Shown: piece after piece, positions 1-7,955 of the stretch
How the letters are laid out: every line of letters begins with the position of its first letter
How positions within the stretch are numbered: the first letter of the stretch is position 1
Assembly (NCBI RefSeq): GCF_964063325.1
Contig: NZ_OZ061315.1
Span: forward strand, 372,001-436,000
Source: Hafnia alvei
GTDB taxonomy: Bacteria; Pseudomonadota; Gammaproteobacteria; Enterobacterales; Enterobacteriaceae
Reading direction: 5' to 3'
Length of the DNA stretch: 64,000 nt
The notes under the pieces: generated by a model
Database searches by the model: none
What the model saw: the letters and a program-made list of their open reading frames with translations, nothing else
What the model was told of the DNA's origin: nothing
Translations under genes and position numbers: made by a program

Positions 1-1626
1 TTTAGCCGCATCGCATTTCCTTTACGAATATTTCTTTTATTACTCCTAGTCTCGACATTATTGGTCGCAGCGTTGGGGAAATATCTATCCGCCTCTTTTG
101 AAGATTATCTCAGCAATCATGTACGTGATATGGCAATGAACCAAGCCAAAATCATTGCTTCAATTGATAGTGTTGTCACGGCGGTGAAAAATAGAGATAC
201 CAAACGTCTTGCCATTATCGCCAATAAATTAGGTACCGGTTCGGATTTTGACTATGTTGTTATCGGGGATAAAAATTCTATCCGCTTATATCATCCCAAC
301 CCGGCCAAAATTGGTCTTCCTATGCAGTGGAGTAAGCCCGGGGCACTGGAGCGTGGTGAGAGTTATTTTATCACCGGCAAAGGCTCTATCGGTATGGCAA
401 TGCGCGCGAAAACGCCAATTTTTGATGAGCAGGGCAAAATTATTGGTGTCGTTTCGCTTGGCTATTTGGTCAGCAAAATAGATAGCTGGCGGCTAGACTT
501 TTTACTGCCTTTGGCAGGCGTATTTGTCTTGATTCTGATTATCTTGATGCTGCTATCGTGGATGTTTGCTTCGCACATTCGTCGACAGATGCTAGGGATG
601 GAACCGCGCCAAATTGCGCGCGTGGTACGCCAACAAGACGCGCTGTTTGGTTCAGTATATGAGGGACTTATTGCGGTCGATCCCGATGGGTTGATTACTG
701 CGATCAACCGAAATGCGCGCAAAATGTTAGGGTTACGCTCGCCAGGAAGGCAATGGTTGGGGAAACCTATCGAAGAGGTTGTTGATCCTGCGGGCTTTTT
801 CACGGAACAGATTGAAGAAAAGCGGCAAGATGTCATTTGCACTTTTAACGGCTTAAGCGTGATTGCTAACCGTGCCGCCATACATTTCGGCGATGAGCTA
901 TTGGGCGCAATTATCAGTTTTCGTAGCAAAGATGAAATTAGCACGCTTAACGCCCAGCTCACGCAGATCAAACAATATGTTGAAAGCCTGCGCACGTTAC
1001 GCCATGAGCATCTTAACTGGATGTCGACGCTCAACGGGCTATTACAAATGAAAGAATATGATCGTGCGCTCGCAATGGTAAAAGGTGAGTCACAGGCGCA
1101 GCAGCAGCTTATTGATAACCTGAGAGGTTCTTTCGACGATCGTCAGGTTGCGGGGCTGCTTTTTGGCAAAGCACAGCGCGCTCGTGAACTAGGACTAACG
1201 TTTAATTTGGTTGAAGGCAGCCAGCTACGTCAGTTGCCTGAAGGGCTAGATAGCACGGAGTTTGCGGCCATCGTGGGTAATCTACTCGACAATGCCTTTG
1301 ATGCTAGCCTGAAGAATTTGCAGGGTAATAAAACCATCGAGCTGTATCTTAGCGACGAAGGCGAGGATGTGATCGTGGAAGTAGCCGATCAAGGATGTGG
1401 CGTTCCTGAGTCTTTACGTGAGGCTATTTTTGAGCAAGGGGTAAGCACCAAAACAGAAGACGCCGGTGAGCATGGTATAGGACTATATCTGATTGCCAGC
1501 TATGTTGGCCGCTGTGGTGGTGTGATTACGTTGGAAGACAACGAACCTTGCGGAACTTTATTTTCCGTATTTATTCCGAAAGTGAAAAAGACTTATGACA
1601 CAACCAATAACGATTCTAATTGTTGA
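1..1626 (+). CDS. dpiB: Sensor histidine kinase DpiB (CitA), 5' end cut off by the window edge
   Basis: Membrane sensor kinase of the citrate/C4-dicarboxylate (CitA/DcuS) family; it phosphorylates the DpiA regulator encoded next. The frame is open from base 1, so about 10 N-terminal residues are missing compared with the E. coli protein (552 aa from memory). Visible in order: first membrane helix (codons about 7-26), periplasmic PAS-like domain with citrate-pocket motifs such as RLYHP and GSIGMAMRAK, second helix (about 163-187), cytoplasmic PAS, the His box RHEHLNWMSTLNGL near codon 335, and an HATPase with NLLDNAF, DQGCGVP and HGIGLYL. It overlaps dpiA by 32 bases, so the pair is translationally coupled. 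The call rests on near-identity to DpiB in the kinase half. Confidence 0.95.
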   Translation, partial: FSRIAFPLRIFLLLLLVSTLLVAALGKYLSASFEDYLSNHVRDMAMNQAKIIASIDSVVTAVKNRDTKRLAIIANKLGTGSDFDYVVIGDKNSIRLYHPNPAKIGLPMQWSKPGALERGESYFITGKGSIGMAMRAKTPIFDEQGKIIGVVSLGYLVSKIDSWRLDFLLPLAGVFVLILIILMLLSWMFASHIRRQMLGMEPRQIARVVRQQDALFGSVYEGLIAVDPDGLITAINRNARKMLGLRSPGRQWLGKPIEEVVDPAGFFTEQIEEKRQDVICTFNGLSVIANRAAIHFGDELLGAIISFRSKDEISTLNAQLTQIKQYVESLRTLRHEHLNWMSTLNGLLQMKEYDRALAMVKGESQAQQQLIDNLRGSFDDRQVAGLLFGKAQRARELGLTFNLVEGSQLRQLPEGLDSTEFAAIVGNLLDNAFDASLKNLQGNKTIELYLSDEGEDVIVEVADQGCGVPESLREAIFEQGVSTKTEDAGEHGIGLYLIASYVGRCGGVITLEDNEPCGTLFSVFIPKVKKTYDTTNNDSNC

Positions 1627-2293
1627 AGACGAGACTCCGCTTGCAGAGATGCATGCGGAGTTTATTCGCCATTTCCAAGGCTGTGGTCAGGTATGGTTGG
1701 CGGGAAATCTTGCTCAGGCCAGAATGATGATTGAGCGATTCAAACCCGATCTGATCTTGCTGGATAACTATTTACCCGATGGCAAAGGCATCACGCTACT
1801 GCACGAGTTAACTCAGGCTCGTTTCCCCGGTGGTGTGGTCTTTACCACTGCTGCGAGTGATATGGATACGGTGTCAGATGCGGTGCGCTGCGGCGTATTT
1901 GACTATTTGGTGAAGCCGATTGCCTACGAGCGCTTAGGGCAAACGCTTGAGCGCTACCATGTGCGCAAGCGAATGCTAGCCAATAACGATAGCGCCAGCC
2001 AACGTCAGATCGATGATATGTTCAATGCCTATGCGCGTGGTGAACAGAAAGAAGAGCTGCCGGTTGGCATTGATGCGCTGACCTTAGATAAGGTGCAAAA
2101 GCTATTTGCCGATCCCGAGGCGCGTCATACCGCTGAAACCGTTGCGCAGGAGCTTAAACTTAGCCGAACAACGGCACGGCGCTACTTAGAGTTTTGCGCG
2201 GGTCGCCATCTGATTATGGCTGAAATCGTGTATGGAAAGGTTGGCCGCCCACAGCGAACCTATAGAGCGCCAGAAACGGCCAAAAAAGGCTGA
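1595..2293 (+). CDS. dpiA: Response regulator DpiA (CitB)
   Basis: Cytoplasmic response regulator partnered with DpiB; in E. coli it controls citrate fermentation genes and can interfere with replication origins when overproduced. It is 232 aa, the usual family length. The receiver domain starts with the acidic pair in LIVEDE, carries the phospho-acceptor Asp in LILLDNYLPDG, and the conserved Thr and Lys (FTTAAS, LVKPIAYERL). The C-terminal winged-helix of the CitB type contains LSRTTARRYLEFC. The start ATG lies inside dpiB. No other gene follows on this strand until lexA. Confidence 0.95.
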   Translation: MTQPITILIVEDETPLAEMHAEFIRHFQGCGQVWLAGNLAQARMMIERFKPDLILLDNYLPDGKGITLLHELTQARFPGGVVFTTAASDMDTVSDAVRCGVFDYLVKPIAYERLGQTLERYHVRKRMLANNDSASQRQIDDMFNAYARGEQKEELPVGIDALTLDKVQKLFADPEARHTAETVAQELKLSRTTARRYLEFCAGRHLIMAEIVYGKVGRPQRTYRAPETAKKG

Positions 2294-2412
2294 TGAATTG
2301 GCAGATTATTGACGGGTAGCTGGCTGAAAATACAAAAAATGCACGCTCAATGTAGTTCAGTTGCGCTACGGCTCAATCTTTATGTATTTCACGGTTTCAA
2401 AATGGTCGCTAC

Positions 2413-2449
2413 CTGTATATACTCACAGCAAAACTGTATAAACAAACAG
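2413..2449 (+). promoter_or_regulatory. Tandem LexA (SOS) boxes upstream of lexA
   Basis: Two sites fit CTGT-N8-ACAG: 2413-2428 (CTGTATATACTCACAG) and 2434-2449 (CTGTATAAACAAACAG), with centres 21 bp apart, ending 9 bases before the lexA start codon. The paired arrangement matches autoregulated enterobacterial lexA promoters. Confidence 0.93.
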
Positions 2450-2457
2450 GTGGTGGA

Positions 2458-3066
2458 ATGAAAGCACTTACAGCCAGACAGCAGGAAGTCTACGATCTGA
2501 TTCGTGACCATATTGAACAAACTGGCATGCCGCCAACCCGAGCTGAAATTGCTCAGCGCTTGGGATTCCGCTCTCCTAATGCGGCCGAAGAACATTTAAA
2601 AGCGTTGCAGCGCAAGGGTGTTATTGAGATCGTTTCCGGTGCTTCCCGTGGTATTCGCTTGCTAATGGAAGATGAAACGGGCCTGCCTTTAATTGGCCGT
2701 GTGGCAGCGGGTGAGCCGCTGTTAGCGCAAGAACATATTGAGGGCCACTATCAGGTGGATCCTGCTTTATTTAAGCCAAACGCGGATTTCTTACTGCGTG
2801 TTAACGGCATGTCGATGCGTGATATCGGTATTTTAGACGGCGATTTGCTGGCCGTACATAAAACCCAGGATGTGCGTAATGGACAGGTTGTGGTTGCGCG
2901 TATCGAAGATGAAGTAACGGTTAAGCGTCTGAAAAAGCAAGGTAATATTGTCAAGCTGTTGCCAGAAAACAGCGACTTCGAGCCTATCGTTGTTGACCTG
3001 CGCGAGCAAAACTTCACGATCGAAGGTTTAGCGGTGGGCGTTATTCGTAACGGTGACTGGATCTAA
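2458..3066 (+). CDS. lexA: SOS repressor LexA
   Basis: Repressor and RecA-stimulated self-cleaving protease of the SOS regulon. It is 202 aa, identical in length to E. coli LexA. The N-terminal winged helix-turn-helix (residues 1-69) contains RLGFRSPNAAEEHLKAL. The cleavage site Ala84-Gly85 lies in RVAAGEP, the nucleophile Ser119 in NGMSM and the general base Lys156 in EVTVKR. The ATG at 2458 is preceded by an AGGTGG ribosome site overlapping the second LexA box. dinF follows, as in E. coli, beyond a terminator. Confidence 0.98.
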   Translation: MKALTARQQEVYDLIRDHIEQTGMPPTRAEIAQRLGFRSPNAAEEHLKALQRKGVIEIVSGASRGIRLLMEDETGLPLIGRVAAGEPLLAQEHIEGHYQVDPALFKPNADFLLRVNGMSMRDIGILDGDLLAVHKTQDVRNGQVVVARIEDEVTVKRLKKQGNIVKLLPENSDFEPIVVDLREQNFTIEGLAVGVIRNGDWI

Positions 3067-3104
3067 AACTTCGGCTGTTGTGTTTAACATCACACCGATA
3101 GACT

Positions 3105-3128
3105 AAGCCCCTTAATTGGGGCTTTTTT
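3105..3128 (+). terminator. Rho-independent terminator after lexA
   Basis: Stem AAGCCCC / GGGGCTT with a 6-base loop, followed by a T run. It separates lexA from dinF and probably attenuates rather than abolishes dinF read-through. Confidence 0.85.
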
Positions 3129-3204
3129 ATGCGGCATATTTGTTCATGTCTGAAACCTTTTTTTGTTGGGATAACGAGTAGGTTATCTGGAATGAATTCA
3201 AAAA

Positions 3205-4545
3205 ATGAAAATGCTTACACCAACCGATAAGGCGCTGTGGATCCTTGCACTGCCGATGATCCTGTCGAATATCTCTGTTCCTTTATTAGGGTTAGTCGAT
3301 ACCGCTGTGATTGGGCACTTGGATAGCCCTGTTTATCTTGGTGGCGTAGCCGTTGGCGCGATGGCTACGTCATTCTTATTTATGCTGCTGTTGTTTTTAC
3401 GCATGAGCACCACGGGGCTGACTGCGCAAGCATTCGGCGCGGGGGATAAAACGGCGCTGGCTCGCGCGCTTGTGCAGCCGCTGCTCATAGCGTTGCTGGC
3501 AGGGGTTGCTATTATCGCGCTGCGACAACCTTTGATTAACGGCGTGCTGCGGATTGTCGGCGGCCATGAAGATGTGCTGGAGCAGGCTCGTTTGTTTATG
3601 CAGATCCGCTGGCTTAGTGCGCCTGCTACGTTGGCAAACCTCGTTATTCTTGGCTGGTTGCTAGGCGTTCAATATGCCCGTGCGCCGGTCATATTGCTGG
3701 TTGTGGGCAATGTTATTAACATCACGCTCGACCTGTGGTTTGTTGTTGGTCTGGGCTGGAAAGTGCCCGGAGCGGCAAGTGCCACGGTGATTGCTGACTA
3801 CGCGACCTTTTTACTCGGGATCGGCCTTGTTTGGCACGTGATGAAGCTGCGCGGCCTGCATCTGGAATATTTCCGCAATGCGTGGCGGGGAAATCTTCGC
3901 CGCCTATTGGCGTTAAACCGTGACATCATGCTGCGTTCTTTATTGCTGCAATTATGCTTTTCATCGCTGACTATCCTTGGGGCCAGAATGGGAAGCGAAG
4001 TGGTGGCGGTGAATGCGGTTCTGATGAATTTACTGACATTTACCGCCTATGCTCTGGATGGCTTTGCCTATGCGGTGGAAGCTCATTCAGGGCAGGCCTA
4101 TGGTGCACGCGACGGTCGTAAACTGCAGAAAATTTGGCATTCCGCCTGTCGGCAGGCCGGTATCGTAGCGGTATTTTTTGCCATGCTGTATGCCGTATTT
4201 GGCCAGCAAATCATTCAGATATTAACCTCGTTGCCAGAAGTACAATCGTTGGCGTTGCACTATCTGCCATGGCAAATTGTTTTACCGCTGCTGGGCGTAT
4301 GGTGTTACCTGCTGGATGGGATGTTTATCGGTGCGACGCGCGGTGCTGAAATGCGTAATAGCATGGCCGTTGCCGCTGCAGGTTATGGCTTAACGTTATT
4401 AACGCTCCCTTGGTTAGGTAATCACGGTTTATGGCTAGCTTTAGCGGTATTTTTATCACTACGTGGTCTTTCCTTGTGGATCGTCTGGCGGCGTCATTGG
4501 CGGGAAAAAACATGGTTTCCAGCCAATAATGTTGAATTAAATTAG
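3205..4545 (+). CDS. dinF: MATE-family efflux protein DinF
   Basis: Inner-membrane MATE/DinF transporter, SOS-linked through its position after lexA; the E. coli family member is implicated in protection against oxidative stress and bile salts. It is 446 aa with about 12 hydrophobic segments. Recognisable DinF blocks include LVDTAVIGHLDSPVYLGGVA and LDGFAYAVEAHSGQAYGARD. The ATG at 3205 has only a weak Shine-Dalgarno sequence. No own LexA box is seen, so SOS control would come from lexA read-through. Confidence 0.95.
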   Translation: MKMLTPTDKALWILALPMILSNISVPLLGLVDTAVIGHLDSPVYLGGVAVGAMATSFLFMLLLFLRMSTTGLTAQAFGAGDKTALARALVQPLLIALLAGVAIIALRQPLINGVLRIVGGHEDVLEQARLFMQIRWLSAPATLANLVILGWLLGVQYARAPVILLVVGNVINITLDLWFVVGLGWKVPGAASATVIADYATFLLGIGLVWHVMKLRGLHLEYFRNAWRGNLRRLLALNRDIMLRSLLLQLCFSSLTILGARMGSEVVAVNAVLMNLLTFTAYALDGFAYAVEAHSGQAYGARDGRKLQKIWHSACRQAGIVAVFFAMLYAVFGQQIIQILTSLPEVQSLALHYLPWQIVLPLLGVWCYLLDGMFIGATRGAEMRNSMAVAAAGYGLTLLTLPWLGNHGLWLALAVFLSLRGLSLWIVWRRHWREKTWFPANNVELN

Positions 4546-4872
4546 GTCGTTATAGCGTTAAATAATCATGGCAATGTGATAATTCCGATAGTTTTTGCAT
4601 TGCCCTAAAATGACGCGTTATTAATATTTGCTTACATTCTAACTGATAAAAATTATTCTCCGCTTATTCCCTGTTTTCTCTCTGCTTTTACGCCTTGTTG
4701 CGAAAGTTTTTTGTTTAATATTGCCGATTATCTAGCTGAAAATATTTTTATGCTCAGTATCCGCTAGTCTTAATGGTGAACGTTAACTGATGCCTCACAT
4801 CGCAGTTATTAATTTAATCGAGTACAGATGTGTGGGGAATATATTCCATTACATAAGTGATACGGAGTTATT
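4546..4872 (+). other. Intergenic region, dinF to yjbJ
   Basis: AT-rich, with no open frame that looks like a gene. It presumably carries the yjbJ promoter in its right half; a CTAGTCTTA stretch near 4765 could serve as an extended stress-type -10, but this is weak. Confidence 0.4.
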
Positions 4873-5082
4873 ATGAATAAAGATCAAGCGAGCGGTAACT
4901 GGAAGCAGTTCAAGGGAACAGTGAAAGAAAAATGGGGTAAGTTAACCGACGATGATCTTACCGTAATCGAAGGGAAACGTGACCAGCTGGTAGGTAAAAT
5001 CCAGGAACGCTACGGCTATCAGAAAGAAGCCGCTGAGAAAGAAGTTAAAGCATGGGAAGATCATAATAAATATCGTTGGTGA
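4873..5082 (+). CDS. yjbJ: CsbD-family stress protein YjbJ
   Basis: Small (69 aa), highly charged cytoplasmic protein of the CsbD family; abundant in stationary phase in E. coli, exact function unknown. The family signature is clear: NWKQFKGTVKEKWGKLTDDD, then IEGKRDQLVGKIQERYGY and the C-terminal YRW. A GGAG ribosome site lies 7 bases before the ATG. It is monocistronic: a terminator shared with zur follows. RpoS control is expected from the family, not shown by sequence. Confidence 0.93.
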   Translation: MNKDQASGNWKQFKGTVKEKWGKLTDDDLTVIEGKRDQLVGKIQERYGYQKEAAEKEVKAWEDHNKYRW

Positions 5083-5212
5083 TATTTAATCCTACTTGCT
5101 AAATAATCGCTCTGCAAACACGCATTATAAATAAAGAACGGATACGAATATTAAAACGGAAAATATTCCTTTATTAATAATGTGCCACTGCTGATATTAA
5201 TTGCAGATGATT

Positions 5213-5242
5213 AAAAAAAGAGCCGCAGGTGCGGCTCTTTTT
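5213..5242 (+). terminator. Bidirectional terminator between yjbJ and zur
   Basis: Perfect 8-bp stem AGAGCCGC / GCGGCTCT with loop AGGT, flanked by an A run on the left and a T run on the right, so it can end both yjbJ (+) and zur (-). Confidence 0.88.
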
Positions 5243-5260
5243 CATTCTATTATATAAAAA

Positions 5261-5770
5261 CTATTTTTTCTTTTTTGGTTCTGAATGATCGTGATGGCAC
5301 GTATCGCGGTTATCGCAGGATTCTATTTTCCCACAGTCTCGACATAAACCATGTGCTTCTACCACGCTATGCTGCAGCGAGAATCCAGTCAGTGCTGCAA
5401 GCTTTTCTAAATGTTCCTGCACATCCTGTGTGGTTTGTTCAGTCACTTGACCACAGCGATGGCAAATAAATAATGCTGACGTATGACTTGGCTCTTCGAT
5501 GTGATGGCACATCACGTAGCTATTAGTGGACTCCACTTTGTGAATGAAGCCTTGTTCTAGCAAAAAATCGAGGGCGCGATAGATAGTCGGCGGCTTAGCC
5601 TGCGGCTCAGAAACACGCAGCAGATCCAGTAAATCATAGGCACTAATCGTGCCTTTCTGGCAAGCCATCAGACGCAATACCTCCATTCTTTGCGGAGTCA
5701 GTCGAACATTGCGTTGCAGACAAATCTCTTCTGCCTGTGCGAGCAGTCGCTCTAACGAGGTTGTGGTCAT
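5261..5770 (-). CDS. zur: Zinc uptake regulator Zur
   Basis: Fur-family repressor that shuts off zinc uptake genes when zinc is plentiful. It is 169 aa. The DNA-binding half includes RNVRLTPQRMEVLRLM and PPTIYRALDFLLEQGFIHKV; the metal-binding half has the His/Cys cluster CHHIEEPSHTSALFICHRC and the downstream CRDC. The lysine-rich tail PKKKK matches E. coli Zur. I chose the ATG at 5770; the frame stays open upstream for 36 codons, but that extension lies in the 126-bp repeat and is not conserved protein. Confidence 0.95.
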   Translation of the reverse strand: MTTTSLERLLAQAEEICLQRNVRLTPQRMEVLRLMACQKGTISAYDLLDLLRVSEPQAKPPTIYRALDFLLEQGFIHKVESTNSYVMCHHIEEPSHTSALFICHRCGQVTEQTTQDVQEHLEKLAALTGFSLQHSVVEAHGLCRDCGKIESCDNRDTCHHDHSEPKKKK

Positions 5771-5820
5771 GATGTTTTGCTTCCGGCCAAGCCAATAGGG
5801 TGCCGTTATTTTAACATAGT

Positions 5821-6240
5821 TATACCCGTCATACTTCAAGCTACATTTTTGTTGGCTGCGTTCCTTCACCCGAATCACTGACTTGAGTCAGCTCATCGGG
5901 ATTCACTCGCTTGCCGCCTCAATGTAACTCGAATTATTTTGGGTATATACCCATCAATGGCTCAAGCTACATTCTTGTTGGCTGCGTTCTTTCACCCGAA
6001 TCACTGACTTGAGTCAGCTCATCGGGATTCACTCGCTTGCCGCCTCAATGTAACTCGAATTATTTTGGGTATATACCCATCAATGGCTCAAGCTACATTC
6101 TTGTTGGCTGCGTTCCTTCACCCGAATCACTGACTTGAGTCAGTGATTCGGGATTCACTCGCTTGCCGCCTCAATGTAACTCGAATTATTTTGGGTATAT
6201 ACCCGTCAATGGCTCAAGCTACATTTTTGTTGGCTGCGTT
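5821..6240. repeat. 126-bp tandem MITE-like repeat, three units plus a partial fourth
   Basis: Units begin with TATACCC at 5821, 5946, 6072 and 6198 (spacing 125, 126, 126). Each unit is a long imperfect inverted repeat: outer arms TATACCC / GGGTATA, inner arms CAAGCTACATT / AATGTAACT, and a central CCCGAATCACTGAC hairpin. The fourth unit is cut off after about 45 bases. The third unit differs: its centre (6121-6152) is a perfect 14-bp palindrome, while the others carry GCTCATCGGG on one arm. Non-coding, non-autonomous repeats of this sort are common in enterobacterial intergenic DNA. Confidence 0.85.
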
Positions 6241-6261
6241 TGCCTGATACCCAAAATAAAA

Positions 6262-6296
6262 CGGGCTGACAGGGGATTCCCGTCAGCCCGCTTTTA
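6262..6296 (-). terminator. Terminator for the small secreted-protein genes
   Basis: Stem CGGGCTGAC / GTCAGCCCG with a G/C-rich inner part. An A-rich tract at 6253-6261 gives the U run on the minus strand, where the genes at 6328-6908 end. Confidence 0.7.
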
Positions 6297-6327
6297 CTTA
6301 AGGCGGCAGTGGCAAATATACAATCTG

Positions 6328-6630
6328 TTATTTGATTTCAGACTGATGAGCATAGGCGTCGCCGTTATTCAGATTATTGATAACAGTTGCGCGTTGATCC
6401 TGTGCACTCAGCTGTGAAAATGTTGCGCTACCGTGAACCGTCGGTGTTGCAATACCGGCTTCATGCAGTTTTTGCTTAGCCATCATCTGATGAGCGTAAG
6501 CAGAGCCGTTACGGTTTGAATATGCCAAGGTGCTTTGTTCTGCTGGGCTGAGGTCAGAAAATGATTGAGCGAAGGCCGAACCAGTTAGGGTAAGAGCAAC
6601 GATAGCAGACAGTAAGATTGAAGTTTTCAT
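6328..6630 (-). CDS. Small secreted protein with two copies of an FS-x-L-x(n)-NG-x-A-x-AHQ module
   Basis: Unrecognised protein of 100 aa with a clean signal peptide (MKTSILL start, cleavage expected after GSAFA at residue 21). The mature part contains a duplicated module of about 26 residues: SFSDLSPAEQ...NGSAYAHQ and TFSQLSAQDQ...NGDAYAHQ. The neighbour at 6747-6908 encodes a single copy of the same module. Both follow the TetR-type gene on the same strand and may form an operon with it. Periplasmic or extracellular location is inferred from the signal peptide; no function can be assigned. Confidence 0.8.
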   Translation of the reverse strand: MKTSILLSAIVALTLTGSAFAQSFSDLSPAEQSTLAYSNRNGSAYAHQMMAKQKLHEAGIATPTVHGSATFSQLSAQDQRATVINNLNNGDAYAHQSEIK

Positions 6631-6746
6631 GATTTTCTCTTCTTTAAATTTTTTGAAGTAGGTCAGGGCACACAGTGGCGACTCACTGACCTACTTTGCA
6701 GGTTTTAATAACGAATTCAATTCTGTATGGCACTGGGCAATGCCGA

Positions 6747-6908
6747 TTATTTATTGATAGTGATCTGATGAGCTTGAGCACTACCGTTGTTCAGATGATT
6801 AACGACGGTTGCGCGTTGTTCGCTAGCAGTCATATCTGAAAAGCTTTGTGCAAAAGCGGAACCCGCAAGGGCCAGAGTCATTAGTACGGTCAAAGTGATA
6901 GTTTTCAT
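6747..6908 (-). CDS. Small secreted single-module paralogue (53 aa)
   Basis: Short gene; 53 residues with signal peptide MKTITLTVLMTLALAGSAFA, then one module SFSDMTASEQRATVVNHLNN followed by GSAQAHQ. The signal peptide and module are clearly homologous to the protein encoded just downstream, so this is a tandem duplication. An imperfect TetR-type operator (6950-6964) sits 42 bases upstream of its start. Function unknown. Confidence 0.78.
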   Translation of the reverse strand: MKTITLTVLMTLALAGSAFAQSFSDMTASEQRATVVNHLNNGSAQAHQITINK

Positions 6909-6949
6909 GGTGTCATCTCGCTAAATGTGTGATCTAGATACTGATTTAA

Positions 6950-6964
6950 TAGACCAGTCGTCTA
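6950..6964. promoter_or_regulatory. Candidate TetR/NemR-type operator before the small secreted genes
   Basis: TAGAC-N5-GTCTA, closely related to the perfect site in front of the regulator gene (7650-7665) but one base shorter in the spacer. It suggests that the regulator also controls the two small secreted proteins. Confidence 0.5.
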
Positions 6965-7029
6965 GTTAAAGGGTAAAAAATAATGCCAAACGTTTTCACG
7001 CAGGCATTCATTGTGCTGCGATTGTCTCT

Positions 7030-7635
7030 TTAAATGGTGCCGGGCTTCAGCAAGCGTTCCGTACGCTGCATGGCTGAAACAAACGGTGCATCAGATCTAT
7101 TGACCTTTGCCCGTAACGCTGCGCCTAACCATAAAGAGTATAGTGAATCTGCGAGTAGTTCGGGGGATTCTTCAATCACCAGCGACCCTTCTTCAACGCC
7201 AGACTCGATACTCGACTGCAACTGGGCGATGACGCGTGTGATACCAGAATCTAATGCTTCACGCATAACCTCTGATAAATCACTGACTTCACCCGCCAGT
7301 TTTACGACCAAGCACTTGCTGTGACATACCGTTTCACAGCTTTGCGTCATCCAATGTGAGAAATAATCTAACAAATGCTGACGCTGTGTCTTTTGCCCAT
7401 CCGAAAATTTCTCTTTCAGCATGATCACGTAATCGCTGAAATAACGGGTAAGCATAGCTTCACCAAACTTCTCTTTAGATTTGAAGTAATGGTAGAACGA
7501 ACCTTTTGGTACCCCTGCGGTAGCCAGAAGCTCATTTAAACCCATCGCTGTAAAGCCAAGGTTTAAAATCAATTCTTCACCCACATCTAAAATGTGCTCG
7601 CAGGTGTTATTGGTCGTGCTCGTCGTTTTGTTCAT
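7030..7635 (-). CDS. TetR/AcrR-family repressor, NemR-like
   Basis: Transcriptional repressor of 201 aa. The N-terminal helix-turn-helix includes LNELLATAGVPKGSFYHYF, typical of the family. The middle aligns with E. coli NemR: KCLVVKLAGEVSDLSEVM corresponds to the region holding the reactive Cys106 of NemR (here Cys108), which senses electrophiles and hypochlorous acid. No nemA reductase is adjacent, so the target genes differ; the two small secreted proteins downstream are the likely ones. A palindrome lies just upstream, as expected for autoregulation. NemR orthology itself is uncertain. Confidence 0.82.
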   Translation of the reverse strand: MNKTTSTTNNTCEHILDVGEELILNLGFTAMGLNELLATAGVPKGSFYHYFKSKEKFGEAMLTRYFSDYVIMLKEKFSDGQKTQRQHLLDYFSHWMTQSCETVCHSKCLVVKLAGEVSDLSEVMREALDSGITRVIAQLQSSIESGVEEGSLVIEESPELLADSLYSLWLGAALRAKVNRSDAPFVSAMQRTERLLKPGTI

Positions 7636-7649
7636 GTGAGTTACTATAG

Positions 7650-7665
7650 TAGACCGGTTGGTCTA
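7650..7665. promoter_or_regulatory. Palindromic operator of the NemR-like repressor
   Basis: TAGACCGGTTGGTCTA (TAGACC-N4-GGTCTA), 15 bases upstream of the repressor start; it resembles the NemR box known from E. coli. Confidence 0.7.
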
Positions 7666-7955
7666 AGTCAATAATCAAGTAAATCTGTGAACCAGATCAC
7701 GCATGTATGGATATGTTTACACACAGAGTAACGCTAGCCACAGTCGCTAATGGCAGTAAGAGTATCTCAGTTCTGCCGAAAAATCAGGTATCTCACGTTT
7801 TCTCGAACAGTGTGCTTGAGCCTCTGGCTACTAGGTATGAGCGCGGAAGTCTGTGGGTTAAGCCCAAATTCACGGTATACTTGCCCAATATCCACGGTGA
7901 TACTGTTTTTTCTAAGCGCCGTATCTGATTCAAACTGACTGAAATCCTGAGAATA

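Noticed and set aside
5771..5878. 36-codon N-terminal extension of zur
   Set aside because: It is encoded by the repeat unit and the family starts at the ATG at 5770.
5821..6240. CRISPR array
   Set aside because: Units are contiguous 126-bp palindromes with no unique spacers and no cas genes nearby.
6163..6417. Plus-strand frame of 84 codons over the repeat array
   Set aside because: It runs through the 126-bp repeat and antisense to the secreted-protein gene, with no ribosome site.
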